The notes below the pieces were generated by a model. It made no database searches. It saw only the letters and a list, made by a program, of their open reading frames with translations, and was not told the DNA's origin. Made by a program: the position numbers and the translations under genes. Shown here piece by piece: positions 1 through 5,746 of a DNA stretch of 7,286 nt (within the stretch, counting starts at the first letter, position 1; every line of letters starts with the position of its first letter). Source of the DNA: an uncultured Bacteroides sp. (GTDB lineage: Bacteria > Bacteroidota > Bacteroidia > Bacteroidales > Bacteroidaceae); NCBI GenBank assembly GCA_900557355.1, contig USSR01000351.1, positions 1 to 7,286 of the forward strand, given 5' to 3'.

Positions 1-100
1 TGGTCAAGCCAGCTTCCGATTTGTCCTTGTAAATCATAACATCGGTGCCCGCAGCGGCCACAGCATTATAAACTATATCTACAGCGTCAAATTCATCCAT
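1..100 (-). CDS. Partial phage tail terminator/completion-like protein (N-terminal 33 residues)
   Basis: An open frame starts at the ATG at 100-98 and runs off the left edge without a stop. The visible protein begins MDEFDAVDIVYNAVAAAG and continues with TDVMIYKDKSEAGLT. It starts 2 nt after the TGA of the preceding HK97 gp10-like gene, so it is translationally packed into the same minus-strand operon. A second ATG lies in another frame at 96-94 and is not preferred. In SPP1-like modules the gene after the gp10-like protein (16.1) is the tail-completion protein (gp17), which joins the tail tube to the head connector. The short helical N-terminus fits that family, but 33 residues are too few to prove it. 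The gene is real on frame and spacing; the function is inferred from synteny. Confidence 0.6.
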   Translation of the reverse strand, partial: MDEFDAVDIVYNAVAAAGTDVMIYKDKSEAGLT

Positions 101-102
101 AT

Positions 103-558
103 TCAAATTTTACTAAAAACAGATTTCAATGTCTCCCTTAGATATTTCTCACATTGAACGTTCGCACCTGAAACGACTTCATACCCTTTAGCTTCCACGG
201 CTGCCGCATATTCCATTCCTGCAACGCCGACCAACACATAACCACCAGTATACGACAGTGAGACTTCTTCTGCAAGCCTACGACCTTTGTACTTACCGGT
301 GGTCTTGTCAGTACCTTTGTCTCCTTCTTTGAAGTTCTCTGTAACCACTTCACCGTCTTTAGCTATTATATATCCGATAGAGGAACGAAGATTACCGGTC
401 TGGTCTTTATATGAGCCACTCCGGCGGGCTACTTCGATAAACTTTTCACCTCCTGCTTGCAGGAAAACAAGCATCTTATCTTCTGCTTTACTTTGAAAAT
501 GGTCGAACCAGCGTTCCATTTCATCAAAGGTGAATAGGGGAGTCATGCCATTTTTCAT
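103..558 (-). CDS. HK97 gp10-like phage tail/head-tail joining protein
   Basis: This is a 151-residue protein of the HK97 gp10 family (the SPP1 gp16.1 position), small proteins of the head-tail interface needed for tail assembly or joining. Supporting motifs are the family-typical TGNLRSSIGY segment at residues 54-63 and a late YAAAVEAKGYEVV block near 117-129. A helical N-terminal half (residues 10-45) contains the run EKFIEVARRSGSYKDQ before the motif. The start at 558 is preferred over the longer in-frame ATG at 594, because the ATG at 558-556 overlaps the TGA of the upstream gene as ATGA, the classic 4-nt coupling signal. The longer start would overlap that gene by 40 nt. A further ATG at 546 is possible. 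Family assignment is fairly secure; the exact structural role is by analogy. Confidence 0.82.
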   Translation of the reverse strand: MKNGMTPLFTFDEMERWFDHFQSKAEDKMLVFLQAGGEKFIEVARRSGSYKDQTGNLRSSIGYIIAKDGEVVTENFKEGDKGTDKTTGKYKGRRLAEEVSLSYTGGYVLVGVAGMEYAAAVEAKGYEVVSGANVQCEKYLRETLKSVFSKI

Positions 559-866
559 ACGTTGATAATTGAATGTGATTGATAAGGTTCCCAACAGATA
601 ACCGGTACATCAATACCCTTTGATGCAACTTTCAAACGCAAAAACTTACTATCTGCCGGCGGTTGCATTTTGGAGTAGAAATAGCCATGTACCTGTGTTT
701 CATCACCAGCCGAATTGTGTTTTAAAACAATTCTTCCATCGCTTACCGGGTCGTAGCGTCCGGGGACAGATATTTCAACCGGTTTCCCAGGAACCCATTC
801 ACCATTAACTAAGTGCCCGTTAGCCTCAATAGTAACTATTGCTGTATGTGGATACCGTTTTACCAT
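555..866 (-). CDS. Head-closure / head-tail joining protein (stopper-like)
   Basis: This small 103-residue protein is predicted to be beta-rich. It opens with MVKRYPHTAIVTIEANG, has GEWVPGKPVEISVPGRYDP (22-40), and has an H/Y-rich strand region QVHGYFYSKM (58-67). It lies between the adaptor gene, which it overlaps by 7 nt, and the gp10-like gene, which it overlaps by 4 nt. This is exactly where SPP1-like phages encode the head-completion stopper (gp16) that closes the portal channel after packaging. Size and beta composition fit the head-closure and lambda FII-like joining group. I see no diagnostic catalytic or binding motif, so the functional name rests mainly on synteny and fold impression. 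Confidence 0.65.
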   Translation of the reverse strand: MVKRYPHTAIVTIEANGHLVNGEWVPGKPVEISVPGRYDPVSDGRIVLKHNSAGDETQVHGYFYSKMQPPADSKFLRLKVASKGIDVPVICWEPYQSHSIINV

Positions 867-1192
867 CTGTTGCCAGCTCTCCCTTTGATAATGATTCGTT
901 TCTCAAGTTTAGCAGCTTTCTCCGGCTCCCCGTTCTCTATGTACAGTTGCTTTGCAGTCTGAATATAGAAAGAACGGGGATGAGTGATAGAAAGCTTGTT
1001 TTCACTGAAATCTTGAGAGTTTACCATCATGGCATACATATCAGCGACACAAAGACCGACTTGCTTCATGCTTTCAGTAGTACATTCCGCTTCGGGGTTG
1101 ATACCCCGCCTAACGAAGACTACCTTATCCAAGAAGCCTTCCATATCCCCAATAGATGGATATTCCAGTATTGTTTCTCTGATTGTTGCCAT
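860..1192 (-). CDS. Head-tail connector/adaptor protein (gp6/gp15-like)
   Basis: This 110-residue protein is mostly alpha-helical. It has a helix around 15-28 (GDMEGFLDKVVFVRRG), a central helix (ESMKQVGLCVADMYAMMVNS, 40-59), and a C-terminal helical hairpin around 75-100 (FYIQTAKQLYIENGEPEKAAKLEKR). The C-terminus is basic, RAGNRW. Adaptor proteins that dock beneath the portal (HK97 gp6, SPP1 gp15) are helical bundles of about this size and sit directly after the capsid gene, as here, 6 nt beyond the capsid stop. The sequence resembles an uncharacterised family common in Bacteroides prophages (I believe DUF6706, from memory). The adaptor role is inferred from position and helical content, not from a motif. 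Confidence 0.62.
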   Translation of the reverse strand: MATIRETILEYPSIGDMEGFLDKVVFVRRGINPEAECTTESMKQVGLCVADMYAMMVNSQDFSENKLSITHPRSFYIQTAKQLYIENGEPEKAAKLEKRIIIKGRAGNRW

Positions 1193-1198
1193 TATAGT

Positions 1199-2320
1199 TT
1201 ACTCTTCATCTGTTTTTTCAGTATCTTCATCGGCCGCCCATTCCTTGGCATCAGTTTTCATGATATACATTGCATCAGGATCGTTAACTACCGGGATGGC
1301 ATTAGCTTCTGCTTTAGTCCACTCTTTGAACGGTTCAAGTTCAGACCACTTGCTGATAAAAACAAAGTCTTTTTTCAGTGTTGTTGCTTTCTTCTTGTAC
1401 TCGACAGAATGTTCCGCTGCAATAGGACCATGTTGGATGTCACCGCATTGTAAATCTTCCAAAAAACAGATATTAGCGGCTTCCCATGGATTGATCGTAG
1501 TGCGATTATGAGAAGCATCTTCAATACGAACAGCCGGGCTCACTAAGACAATTTGAACACCTTCTGTATTCTCTTGTGCAGAGAGATATTCATTGATAAC
1601 TTTCTTGGAGATAGTCAGCTTTTCTTTCTGATTGATCCAGCCTTTAACTTTCTCGATAACGGCTTTCTGTTTCTTCAATAAAGCAAATCGATCTTTACGC
1701 ATCACTACGTACTTAATGGTAACACCATCAGCAGAGGCAGAAACTACTGTATCTTCAATGTCTTGCAATCCGTCTGCAGTGTTTGCATTTGCCCAGTCAG
1801 CAGCAGAAACCTTTTTATTTTCATTCTTCATACCACAACCAACAAATTCCTCGGTAACAATACCGTTATTATTGCTTGAGTTTAGAGTGAACCCACCTTT
1901 AGACATCAGCTGCATGCACCACCATTCGAAACGTCCACGAACAGCGTTATATACAAAGTCCTGATCTTTGAAAGCGAGGTCAAGGATAGATTTCAAATCC
2001 GAATCACCTTCACAATCACGGCTAAGTTGCCGGTATTCGTTCCAGTCGCTTTCATTCATACCACGCTTAACGGCAGTCTTGGGGATATCACCTGACATCT
2101 TACCTACAACTTCACGTTTCTTTTGCGGTGCAGAAGAATCAAAGCTGATAACGTCTGCAATAACAGGAGCACCTTTCTCTCCGGTCAAAGTTTCCCATTT
2201 CAGAGAATCTTTCTGCTTTACACCGAAGAAGTTAGGGAAGAAGACCGGCTTAACTTTACGTGAGTTAAGTCGTGCTCCCATGTTCTTACGGTTCACTTGT
2301 TTAATTAAACTTCTTTCCAT
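1199..2320 (-). CDS. Major capsid protein, lambda gpE-like (Phage_cap_E type)
   Basis: This 373-residue protein is the expected size for a lambda gpE-type HK97-fold major capsid protein (gpE is 341 aa) and forms the icosahedral shell. Family-like features are an N-terminal GAPVIADVISFDSSAP stretch (50-64), the IPKTAVKRGMNESDWNEYRQL segment (79-99), a long spine-like helix with FEWWCMQLMSKGGFTL (131-146), and a C-terminal block NAIPVVNDPDAMYIMKT (340-356). The tail is strongly acidic (WAADEDTEKTDEE). An internal M14 is an alternative start, but the M1 start leaves a normal 20-nt AT-rich gap after the decoration gene. There is no obvious N-terminal delta domain to be cleaved, which fits a gpE/SPP1-like particle with a separate scaffold. 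The decoration gene upstream and connector genes downstream support the call. Confidence 0.85.
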   Translation of the reverse strand: MERSLIKQVNRKNMGARLNSRKVKPVFFPNFFGVKQKDSLKWETLTGEKGAPVIADVISFDSSAPQKKREVVGKMSGDIPKTAVKRGMNESDWNEYRQLSRDCEGDSDLKSILDLAFKDQDFVYNAVRGRFEWWCMQLMSKGGFTLNSSNNNGIVTEEFVGCGMKNENKKVSAADWANANTADGLQDIEDTVVSASADGVTIKYVVMRKDRFALLKKQKAVIEKVKGWINQKEKLTISKKVINEYLSAQENTEGVQIVLVSPAVRIEDASHNRTTINPWEAANICFLEDLQCGDIQHGPIAAEHSVEYKKKATTLKKDFVFISKWSELEPFKEWTKAEANAIPVVNDPDAMYIMKTDAKEWAADEDTEKTDEE

Positions 2321-2340
2321 ATATCATTTATTTTAATGGA

Positions 2341-2925
2341 TTAGACAAAACGGATAAAACGGAGCAATGCTTTAATAGCGTCGTCAACAGGGTAGGGCAT
2401 TACTGCTTCATTAACAGTACCACGCACCAAGAGGCCTGACTGCTGGTTAGCTACGGTCACATCAACCTTGTTCATAGTGATAACCTCCGGGGTATACTTG
2501 AACTTTGCAGCTTTGGCAGCAGCTTTAGCAGTAACAAGGACTAAGACATCATTAATCTTTGCGGCTCCAATAGCTCCAGAAAGAGTTATTGTGTCATAAG
2601 CTGCATTGGTTTTGTCAATTGCAGAGATTACATCAGAAGCTCCGGTTAAAGCACCACCGATTGTAACAGCTTCCCCAACTTTAAACACATGATTCTTTGC
2701 GATTTGAATAGCAACAGCATCGGCAGCCGCGACAGCAGTAACTTTTCCGGTTTTAACAACATGGTAAAGGCCATTAGCATCTTTACCCACAATTACAAGC
2801 GGAGGAAGCTCGTCGATGATTCCCTTCAGTTCCGCGCGGGCAATAGTTCCACCGCCCTGAATGTCCTCGATAATCTTTTCGATACCAGGAGCATACTGAA
2901 ATTCACTTTGTTTTTTTCTGAACAT
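2341..2925 (-). CDS. Head decoration / head fibre-like protein
   Basis: This 194-residue protein is encoded between scaffold and major capsid genes, the position of the lambda gpD and SPP1 gp12 decoration proteins that bind the outside of the expanded head. An N-terminal capsid-anchor-like region (FQYAPGIEKIIEDIQGGGTI, 9-28) is followed by a Gly/Ala/Val-rich beta region (52-135) with small-residue repeats such as KVTAVAAADAVAIQI and GEAVTIGGALTG. An Ala/Lys linker AKAAAKAAKFKYTPE (133-147) leads to the C-terminal segment VRGTVNEAVMPYPVDDAIKALL (167-188). The look is that of the Phage_fiber_2/head fibre proteins annotated in Bacteroides phages, recalled rather than searched. It begins 18 nt after the scaffold stop, with an AT-rich, SD-poor leader. 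It could also be a second capsid-stabilising protein of a different family. Confidence 0.62.
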   Translation of the reverse strand: MFRKKQSEFQYAPGIEKIIEDIQGGGTIARAELKGIIDELPPLVIVGKDANGLYHVVKTGKVTAVAAADAVAIQIAKNHVFKVGEAVTIGGALTGASDVISAIDKTNAAYDTITLSGAIGAAKINDVLVLVTAKAAAKAAKFKYTPEVITMNKVDVTVANQQSGLLVRGTVNEAVMPYPVDDAIKALLRFIRFV

Positions 2926-2943
2926 AGCTTTTAATATTAATAA

Positions 2944-3651
2944 TTATTCTTCCAGACCAAGGCTAGCAGTGCCATTATCAGAGCTTTCCTCGTCCTCCAT
3001 TAACTTTAACCATTCCTGTTCGGTACGTTCTTTGGGCTTATAGGAATTAGGCTTGTAATCACCACCGGCGACTTCATCATCAATAACAGATTGTTTGATT
3101 TCGGCAAATTCTTCTTGAAGCTCTTTAATCTGGTCTTCAACAGAAGTTTCAGAATTGACATCAATACGATTGAACCATTTTGCAGGGAGTTTAGAATCTG
3201 CAAACAATGCTTTAGCAGATGCCTGCTTCGTAGAAGTAGTGACTGTTGTAGCGACAGTAGAGACAGATGCAGCCAACTCGGAAATCTGTTTCTGCTGGGC
3301 TTTCAACAACTTAACAACAGAAGCAGGCAAGCCTTCGAGATCTTCGTCCTCGTCTTCATCTTCTTCGTCATCTTTCGGCTTCTTAGTTTTTTTAGTCTTA
3401 GTTGTCTCAATAGGTTTTCCATCCTTCAAACCGTGTTTTTTCTCATAAGCGGCAATAGCAGCATCAATACTGGCTTGACTGCCTTGTTCATTTGATACCA
3501 AGTCCGGAAGAATATTATCCTTGAATAGCCCAATATAGTTATCCAGATTCTCTTCACTTTCGATGTCAAAAAGAGCTTGCACCTTGGCCGCATACTTTTC
3601 AGGAATTCCAGCTTTTTTCAAAGCTGCTTTGATGGTTGCTAAAATCTTCAT
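2944..3651 (-). CDS. Capsid scaffolding protein
   Basis: This 235-residue, highly charged protein is likely the internal scaffold that directs procapsid assembly and then leaves. An N-terminal helical region (1-70) carries IPEKYAAKVQALFDIESEENL, resembling N-termini of Bacteroides phage scaffold-like proteins. A basic block (TKTKKTKKPK, about 84-93) runs directly into an acidic block (DDEEDEDEDEDLEG, 94-107). Next come a Leu/Gln coiled-coil-like helix (SVVKLLKAQQKQISELAASV, 111-130), a Thr/Ala spacer, and a second charged helix (VEDQIKELQEEFAEIKQSVI, 171-190). The C-terminus is Lys/Glu rich. The start is taken at 3651 rather than 3762, because the longer frame adds 37 residues of unrelated hydrophobic sequence across the promoter region. 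The leader just before 3651 contains AAGGA. No protease motif is visible. Confidence 0.75.
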   Translation of the reverse strand: MKILATIKAALKKAGIPEKYAAKVQALFDIESEENLDNYIGLFKDNILPDLVSNEQGSQASIDAAIAAYEKKHGLKDGKPIETTKTKKTKKPKDDEEDEDEDEDLEGLPASVVKLLKAQQKQISELAASVSTVATTVTTSTKQASAKALFADSKLPAKWFNRIDVNSETSVEDQIKELQEEFAEIKQSVIDDEVAGGDYKPNSYKPKERTEQEWLKLMEDEESSDNGTASLGLEE

Positions 3652-3671
3652 ACTTTTTTCCTTAAAATATA
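3652..3671 (-). promoter_or_regulatory. AT-rich leader of the scaffold gene, shared with the portal leader
   Basis: Read on the minus strand this is TATATTTTAAGGAAAAAAGT, immediately followed by the scaffold ATG. It includes a weak AAGGA ribosome-binding sequence. A near-identical block precedes the portal ATG at 7216-7198. The TATATTTT part differs from the Bacteroidota -7 consensus TAnnTTTG only in the last base, so it might also be a minus-strand promoter with a very short leader. The similarity is directly visible; its role is open. Confidence 0.4.
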
Positions 3672-3713
3672 TTGGGAGTAAATTTTTCCTGCTTATATAT
3701 TTTATTTCAGAAC

Positions 3714-3729
3714 CAAATGCATACATTTG
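3714..3729. promoter_or_regulatory. Inverted repeat overlapping the promoter (candidate operator)
   Basis: CAAATG (3714-3719) and CATTTG (3724-3729) form perfect 6-bp inverted arms around the 4-nt spacer CATA. The right arm is embedded in the TACATTTG -7-like element of the 86-aa gene, so a dimeric protein bound here would cover the promoter. Part of the symmetry may be accidental, because the right arm is fixed by the promoter consensus. No regulator is encoded in the visible window. Confidence 0.35.
3722..3729 (+). promoter_or_regulatory. Bacteroidota-type -7 promoter element for the 86-aa gene
   Basis: TACATTTG is an exact match to the Bacteroidota sigma-ABfr -7 consensus TAnnTTTG. It lies in the 82-bp divergent intergenic region, in an AT-rich stretch, 4 nt before the ATG at 3734. 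No good -33 TTG is seen at the usual distance (about 3695-3701 is AT-rich with no TTG). If used, transcription would begin at or within a few bases of the ATG, giving a leaderless or nearly leaderless mRNA. This would let the gene be expressed independently of the minus-strand phage operon. Confidence 0.55.
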
Positions 3730-3733
3730 CAAT

Positions 3734-3994
3734 ATGGATAAGAAGAAAGAATATAAAGTCAAAGCTAAAGCACTCGCTCTTCAAAATGGATTCGACCAAG
3801 TTTCCTACTATGGAGAATGGAATGGCTATTTGGCATATACAGCATCCCGGAAAGAAGACAAGGAGTGCTGTATTGGATATCCTCAATTTATCCTAGTAAA
3901 AGATGATACTGCACATCTGGCACCATATATACAATCACCAGATATCATGGGTATAGTTTCCATGCCAAAAGATTACAGCGAGACATTGCTATAA
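3734..3994 (+). CDS. Small cytosolic protein; candidate immunity protein to the adjacent MuF toxin domain
   Basis: This 86-residue plus-strand gene starts MDKKKEYKVKAKALALQNGF and contains FDQVSYYGEWNGYLAY (about 20-35), CCIGYPQFILVKDD (45-58), and a C-terminal SPDIMGIVSMP. There is no signal peptide or membrane segment. I recall similar small Bacteroidota proteins with a GFDxVxYxGxWxGY motif and a GxPQFILVK strand, but know no established function. It is the only complete gene here against the operon direction. It converges on the MuF-toxin gene with a 6-nt tail overlap and has its own promoter-like element, the pattern of a phage moron. A cognate immunity protein for the papain-fold domain is the best-motivated hypothesis, because immunity genes sit beside toxin domains and must be expressed in the lysogen. 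It is not shown by any motif. The upstream in-frame start at 3563 is rejected. Confidence 0.72.
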   Translation: MDKKKEYKVKAKALALQNGFDQVSYYGEWNGYLAYTASRKEDKECCIGYPQFILVKDDTAHLAPYIQSPDIMGIVSMPKDYSETLL

Positions 3995-5743
3995 TTTTCT
4001 CACTATTCCGTCAATAATATCAGTATTCACTAATAAGTTATCTACACGAAGCACATTTACCCCATATTGTAGTTTTATTCTCTTTGATATGTCAGCCCAA
4101 TTAACAATTTTGCCATTTTGAGGGTCATAAAGAACAATCTTTCCATTAACTAATTTTTCTAAGGTTATGATATGCCCGGAATTTCCACTTTTCCAAGAGA
4201 AATCAATATGATATCTTCCTGGTTCTTTTACCAATTCTATAATCTCTTTAGTAAGTGCACTAATATTCTTGCTTTTTAAAGCACCTGTTCTAGTTACATC
4301 ATATACACCTCCTGCTCTCTTTTTGACAGGTGTTGCCATAGTTTCTGGATCAATCCAAGCCCAATTTGTTTTGCTAGACAGTTCGTAAGGAATATTCCCG
4401 GCTTTTTGAAGATTAGGCAATGCTGTTACATCATATCCACGTCGCCTTAATTCGTTTGCAACAACGCATGATTGACAGTTTACACCATATTCATGGCTCT
4501 TACTGAAGTTTATATTTCCCTGTAGTTCATTAGCTTCTTCGAAAGTCATTTCCTTACCTCTCTTAATACCAATTTTTTGCTCAATCTTGGTTTGATTGAA
4601 GTTTCTCGCAAATCGTTCTTCCCATCTTTTTTGAATATCATTTTTCTCTGCATCAGTTTTGATGCGTTTAGGTCTAGAAACCTTTATAACTTCATTCGTA
4701 ATAGGTTGGGAAACTATTTCTCTTTGTAGTCCTCCATCATTGGTAAAGTTATCCTTATACCAGAAAGCCGATTGCAATCCATCTTTATTCTCTCTGACGA
4801 AATCCTTTGCTCCCTGGGGAATATCTGTAATAACCTGCTCTTTCGGAACTGTGTCATTCAGCAAGAAATCAGCAAAGTCTTCCGGTTCCATGGTGATAGG
4901 AGTAGCAAAACAGATACAAAAAGGATGAAAGCCTGTAAATTTGAACGTTTTCGGATATTTTCCAATCATCGCATCACAGATCTTACACGGTCCGCGATTA
5001 TTGGCCGAACGCTGTATCTCAATTCCTAGTATAAAATCCTGTTTACTCCAACGTTCATAGTCTGCACTACGATAAGCTGTGTTCGTAGTTGTTGCAGATG
5101 TTCGGAGAGCGTTCTTGTATGCAGAGCGGTATACACCTTGCCCTGGATGATAATCTTTCATCGGTTGTGATAGAACCAATTCACCTTTCTCATTTCGGAT
5201 CCGGCGAAAACGTTTTTGGGGATTTTGCAAAATTTGCCGTATATCACTACTAATTCCGTTTGAATTACGTCCGGCAACTACGCCGCTATCAAGATAGAAT
5301 TCGAGTTGCGATTTCGTTTGCTGTGTAATATACCAAACTCTATCAGACAATTTTAGACCGTTGGAATCTATATCATTCTTTAGAGCCTCAAATGCAGATA
5401 GGCTATGAGTAAACATTCCATCCTTAGTTGCGCTAGAAATAGACATTCCCTTGATGAACAGGGAAATAAAATCATCATTCTTCCTCTCTGCTCGTTCCCA
5501 GCCATCCTTTTGGAATGCGGAAATATTAGCATATAACATTGATTCAAGGTTTAGTAGTTCCCGATCAACCGCACTCTCTATTCCCTGATTGCTTATCCAT
5601 ACATTGTTTTTCCCCGCATCAGACCATTTACGGAGATACGGGGAAACAGAAAGTATAAACTGATTAAAGATATTGGCTATTACGACCTGCTGTGCAGCAA
5701 CTTTCTGTATGTGCTGTTTGTCGTAGAAAGAAAGTCCGGGCAT
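3989..5743 (-). CDS. MuF-type minor head protein fused to a C-terminal papain-fold (Tox-PL-like) toxin domain
   Basis: This is a 584-residue two-part protein. Residues 1-290 form a phage Mu F / SPP1 gp7-like minor head protein that associates with the portal. It has a helical N-terminus, SGVVAGRNSNGISSDIRQIL (153-172), an ALRTSATTTNTAYRSADYERW helix (212-232), and a zinc-site-like set C253, C256, H273, C276, C278 (GPCKICDAMIGKYP then FHPFCIC), typical of MuF proteins. A charged linker (about 290-398) leads to the C-terminal domain (about 399-584). This contains MTFEEANELQGN, then YGVNCQSCVVANELRRRGYD (C423/C426), then SGHIITLE (H524), then LYDPQNGK (D540, Q542). These match the Cys-His-Asp layout of papain-fold toxin 1 / Tox-PL, predicted glutamine deamidases or peptidases of polymorphic toxins. 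The gene starts 3 nt after the portal stop. Plain MuF proteins lack this extension. Domain identity is strong; the enzymatic target is unknown. Confidence 0.87.
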   Translation of the reverse strand: MPGLSFYDKQHIQKVAAQQVVIANIFNQFILSVSPYLRKWSDAGKNNVWISNQGIESAVDRELLNLESMLYANISAFQKDGWERAERKNDDFISLFIKGMSISSATKDGMFTHSLSAFEALKNDIDSNGLKLSDRVWYITQQTKSQLEFYLDSGVVAGRNSNGISSDIRQILQNPQKRFRRIRNEKGELVLSQPMKDYHPGQGVYRSAYKNALRTSATTTNTAYRSADYERWSKQDFILGIEIQRSANNRGPCKICDAMIGKYPKTFKFTGFHPFCICFATPITMEPEDFADFLLNDTVPKEQVITDIPQGAKDFVRENKDGLQSAFWYKDNFTNDGGLQREIVSQPITNEVIKVSRPKRIKTDAEKNDIQKRWEERFARNFNQTKIEQKIGIKRGKEMTFEEANELQGNINFSKSHEYGVNCQSCVVANELRRRGYDVTALPNLQKAGNIPYELSSKTNWAWIDPETMATPVKKRAGGVYDVTRTGALKSKNISALTKEIIELVKEPGRYHIDFSWKSGNSGHIITLEKLVNGKIVLYDPQNGKIVNWADISKRIKLQYGVNVLRVDNLLVNTDIIDGIVRKL

Positions 5744-5746
5744 GGC

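Noticed and set aside
312..319. Plus-strand TACCTTTG match to the -7 consensus
   Set aside because: It sits within the gp10-like gene on the antisense strand with no plus-strand gene after it. It shows that chance matches occur in this window and is a caution for the other promoter calls.
559..594. Longer start of the gp10-like protein at 594
   Set aside because: It would overlap the upstream gene by 40 nt. The ATG at 558 forms a 4-nt ATGA overlap with that gene's stop, and the family motif spacing does not need the extra 12 residues.
839..1453. 204-codon plus-strand open frame
   Set aside because: It lies antisense to the adaptor and capsid genes, both with family-like sequences. Its translation is Cys/Phe/His-rich and resembles no protein family I recognise.
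3155..3448. Plus-strand open frame with a long poly-Ser run
   Set aside because: The Ser run is the antisense reading of the Asp/Glu codons of the scaffold acidic block, so it is a shadow rather than a gene.
3563..3733. In-frame upstream extension of the 86-aa plus-strand gene to an ATG at 3563, adding a hydrophobic N-terminus
   Set aside because: The added 57 residues are antisense to the start of the scaffold gene and cross the promoter-like element. The hydrophobic look comes from antisense translation of Lys/Ala-rich coding sequence. The MDKKKEYK start fits the promoter.
3652..3762. Longer scaffold start at 3762
   Set aside because: It would add 37 unrelated hydrophobic residues encoded by the intergenic region and overlap the start of the plus-strand gene. 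The ATG at 3651 has an AAGGA-containing leader and a typical scaffold N-terminus.
3760..3767. Minus-strand TAGCTTTG match to the -7 consensus upstream of the scaffold gene
   Set aside because: It lies inside the 86-aa coding sequence. The nearest TTTG-like -33 is only 14 nt away, shorter than the usual spacing. It could drive the scaffold-capsid genes, but the support is too weak to list.
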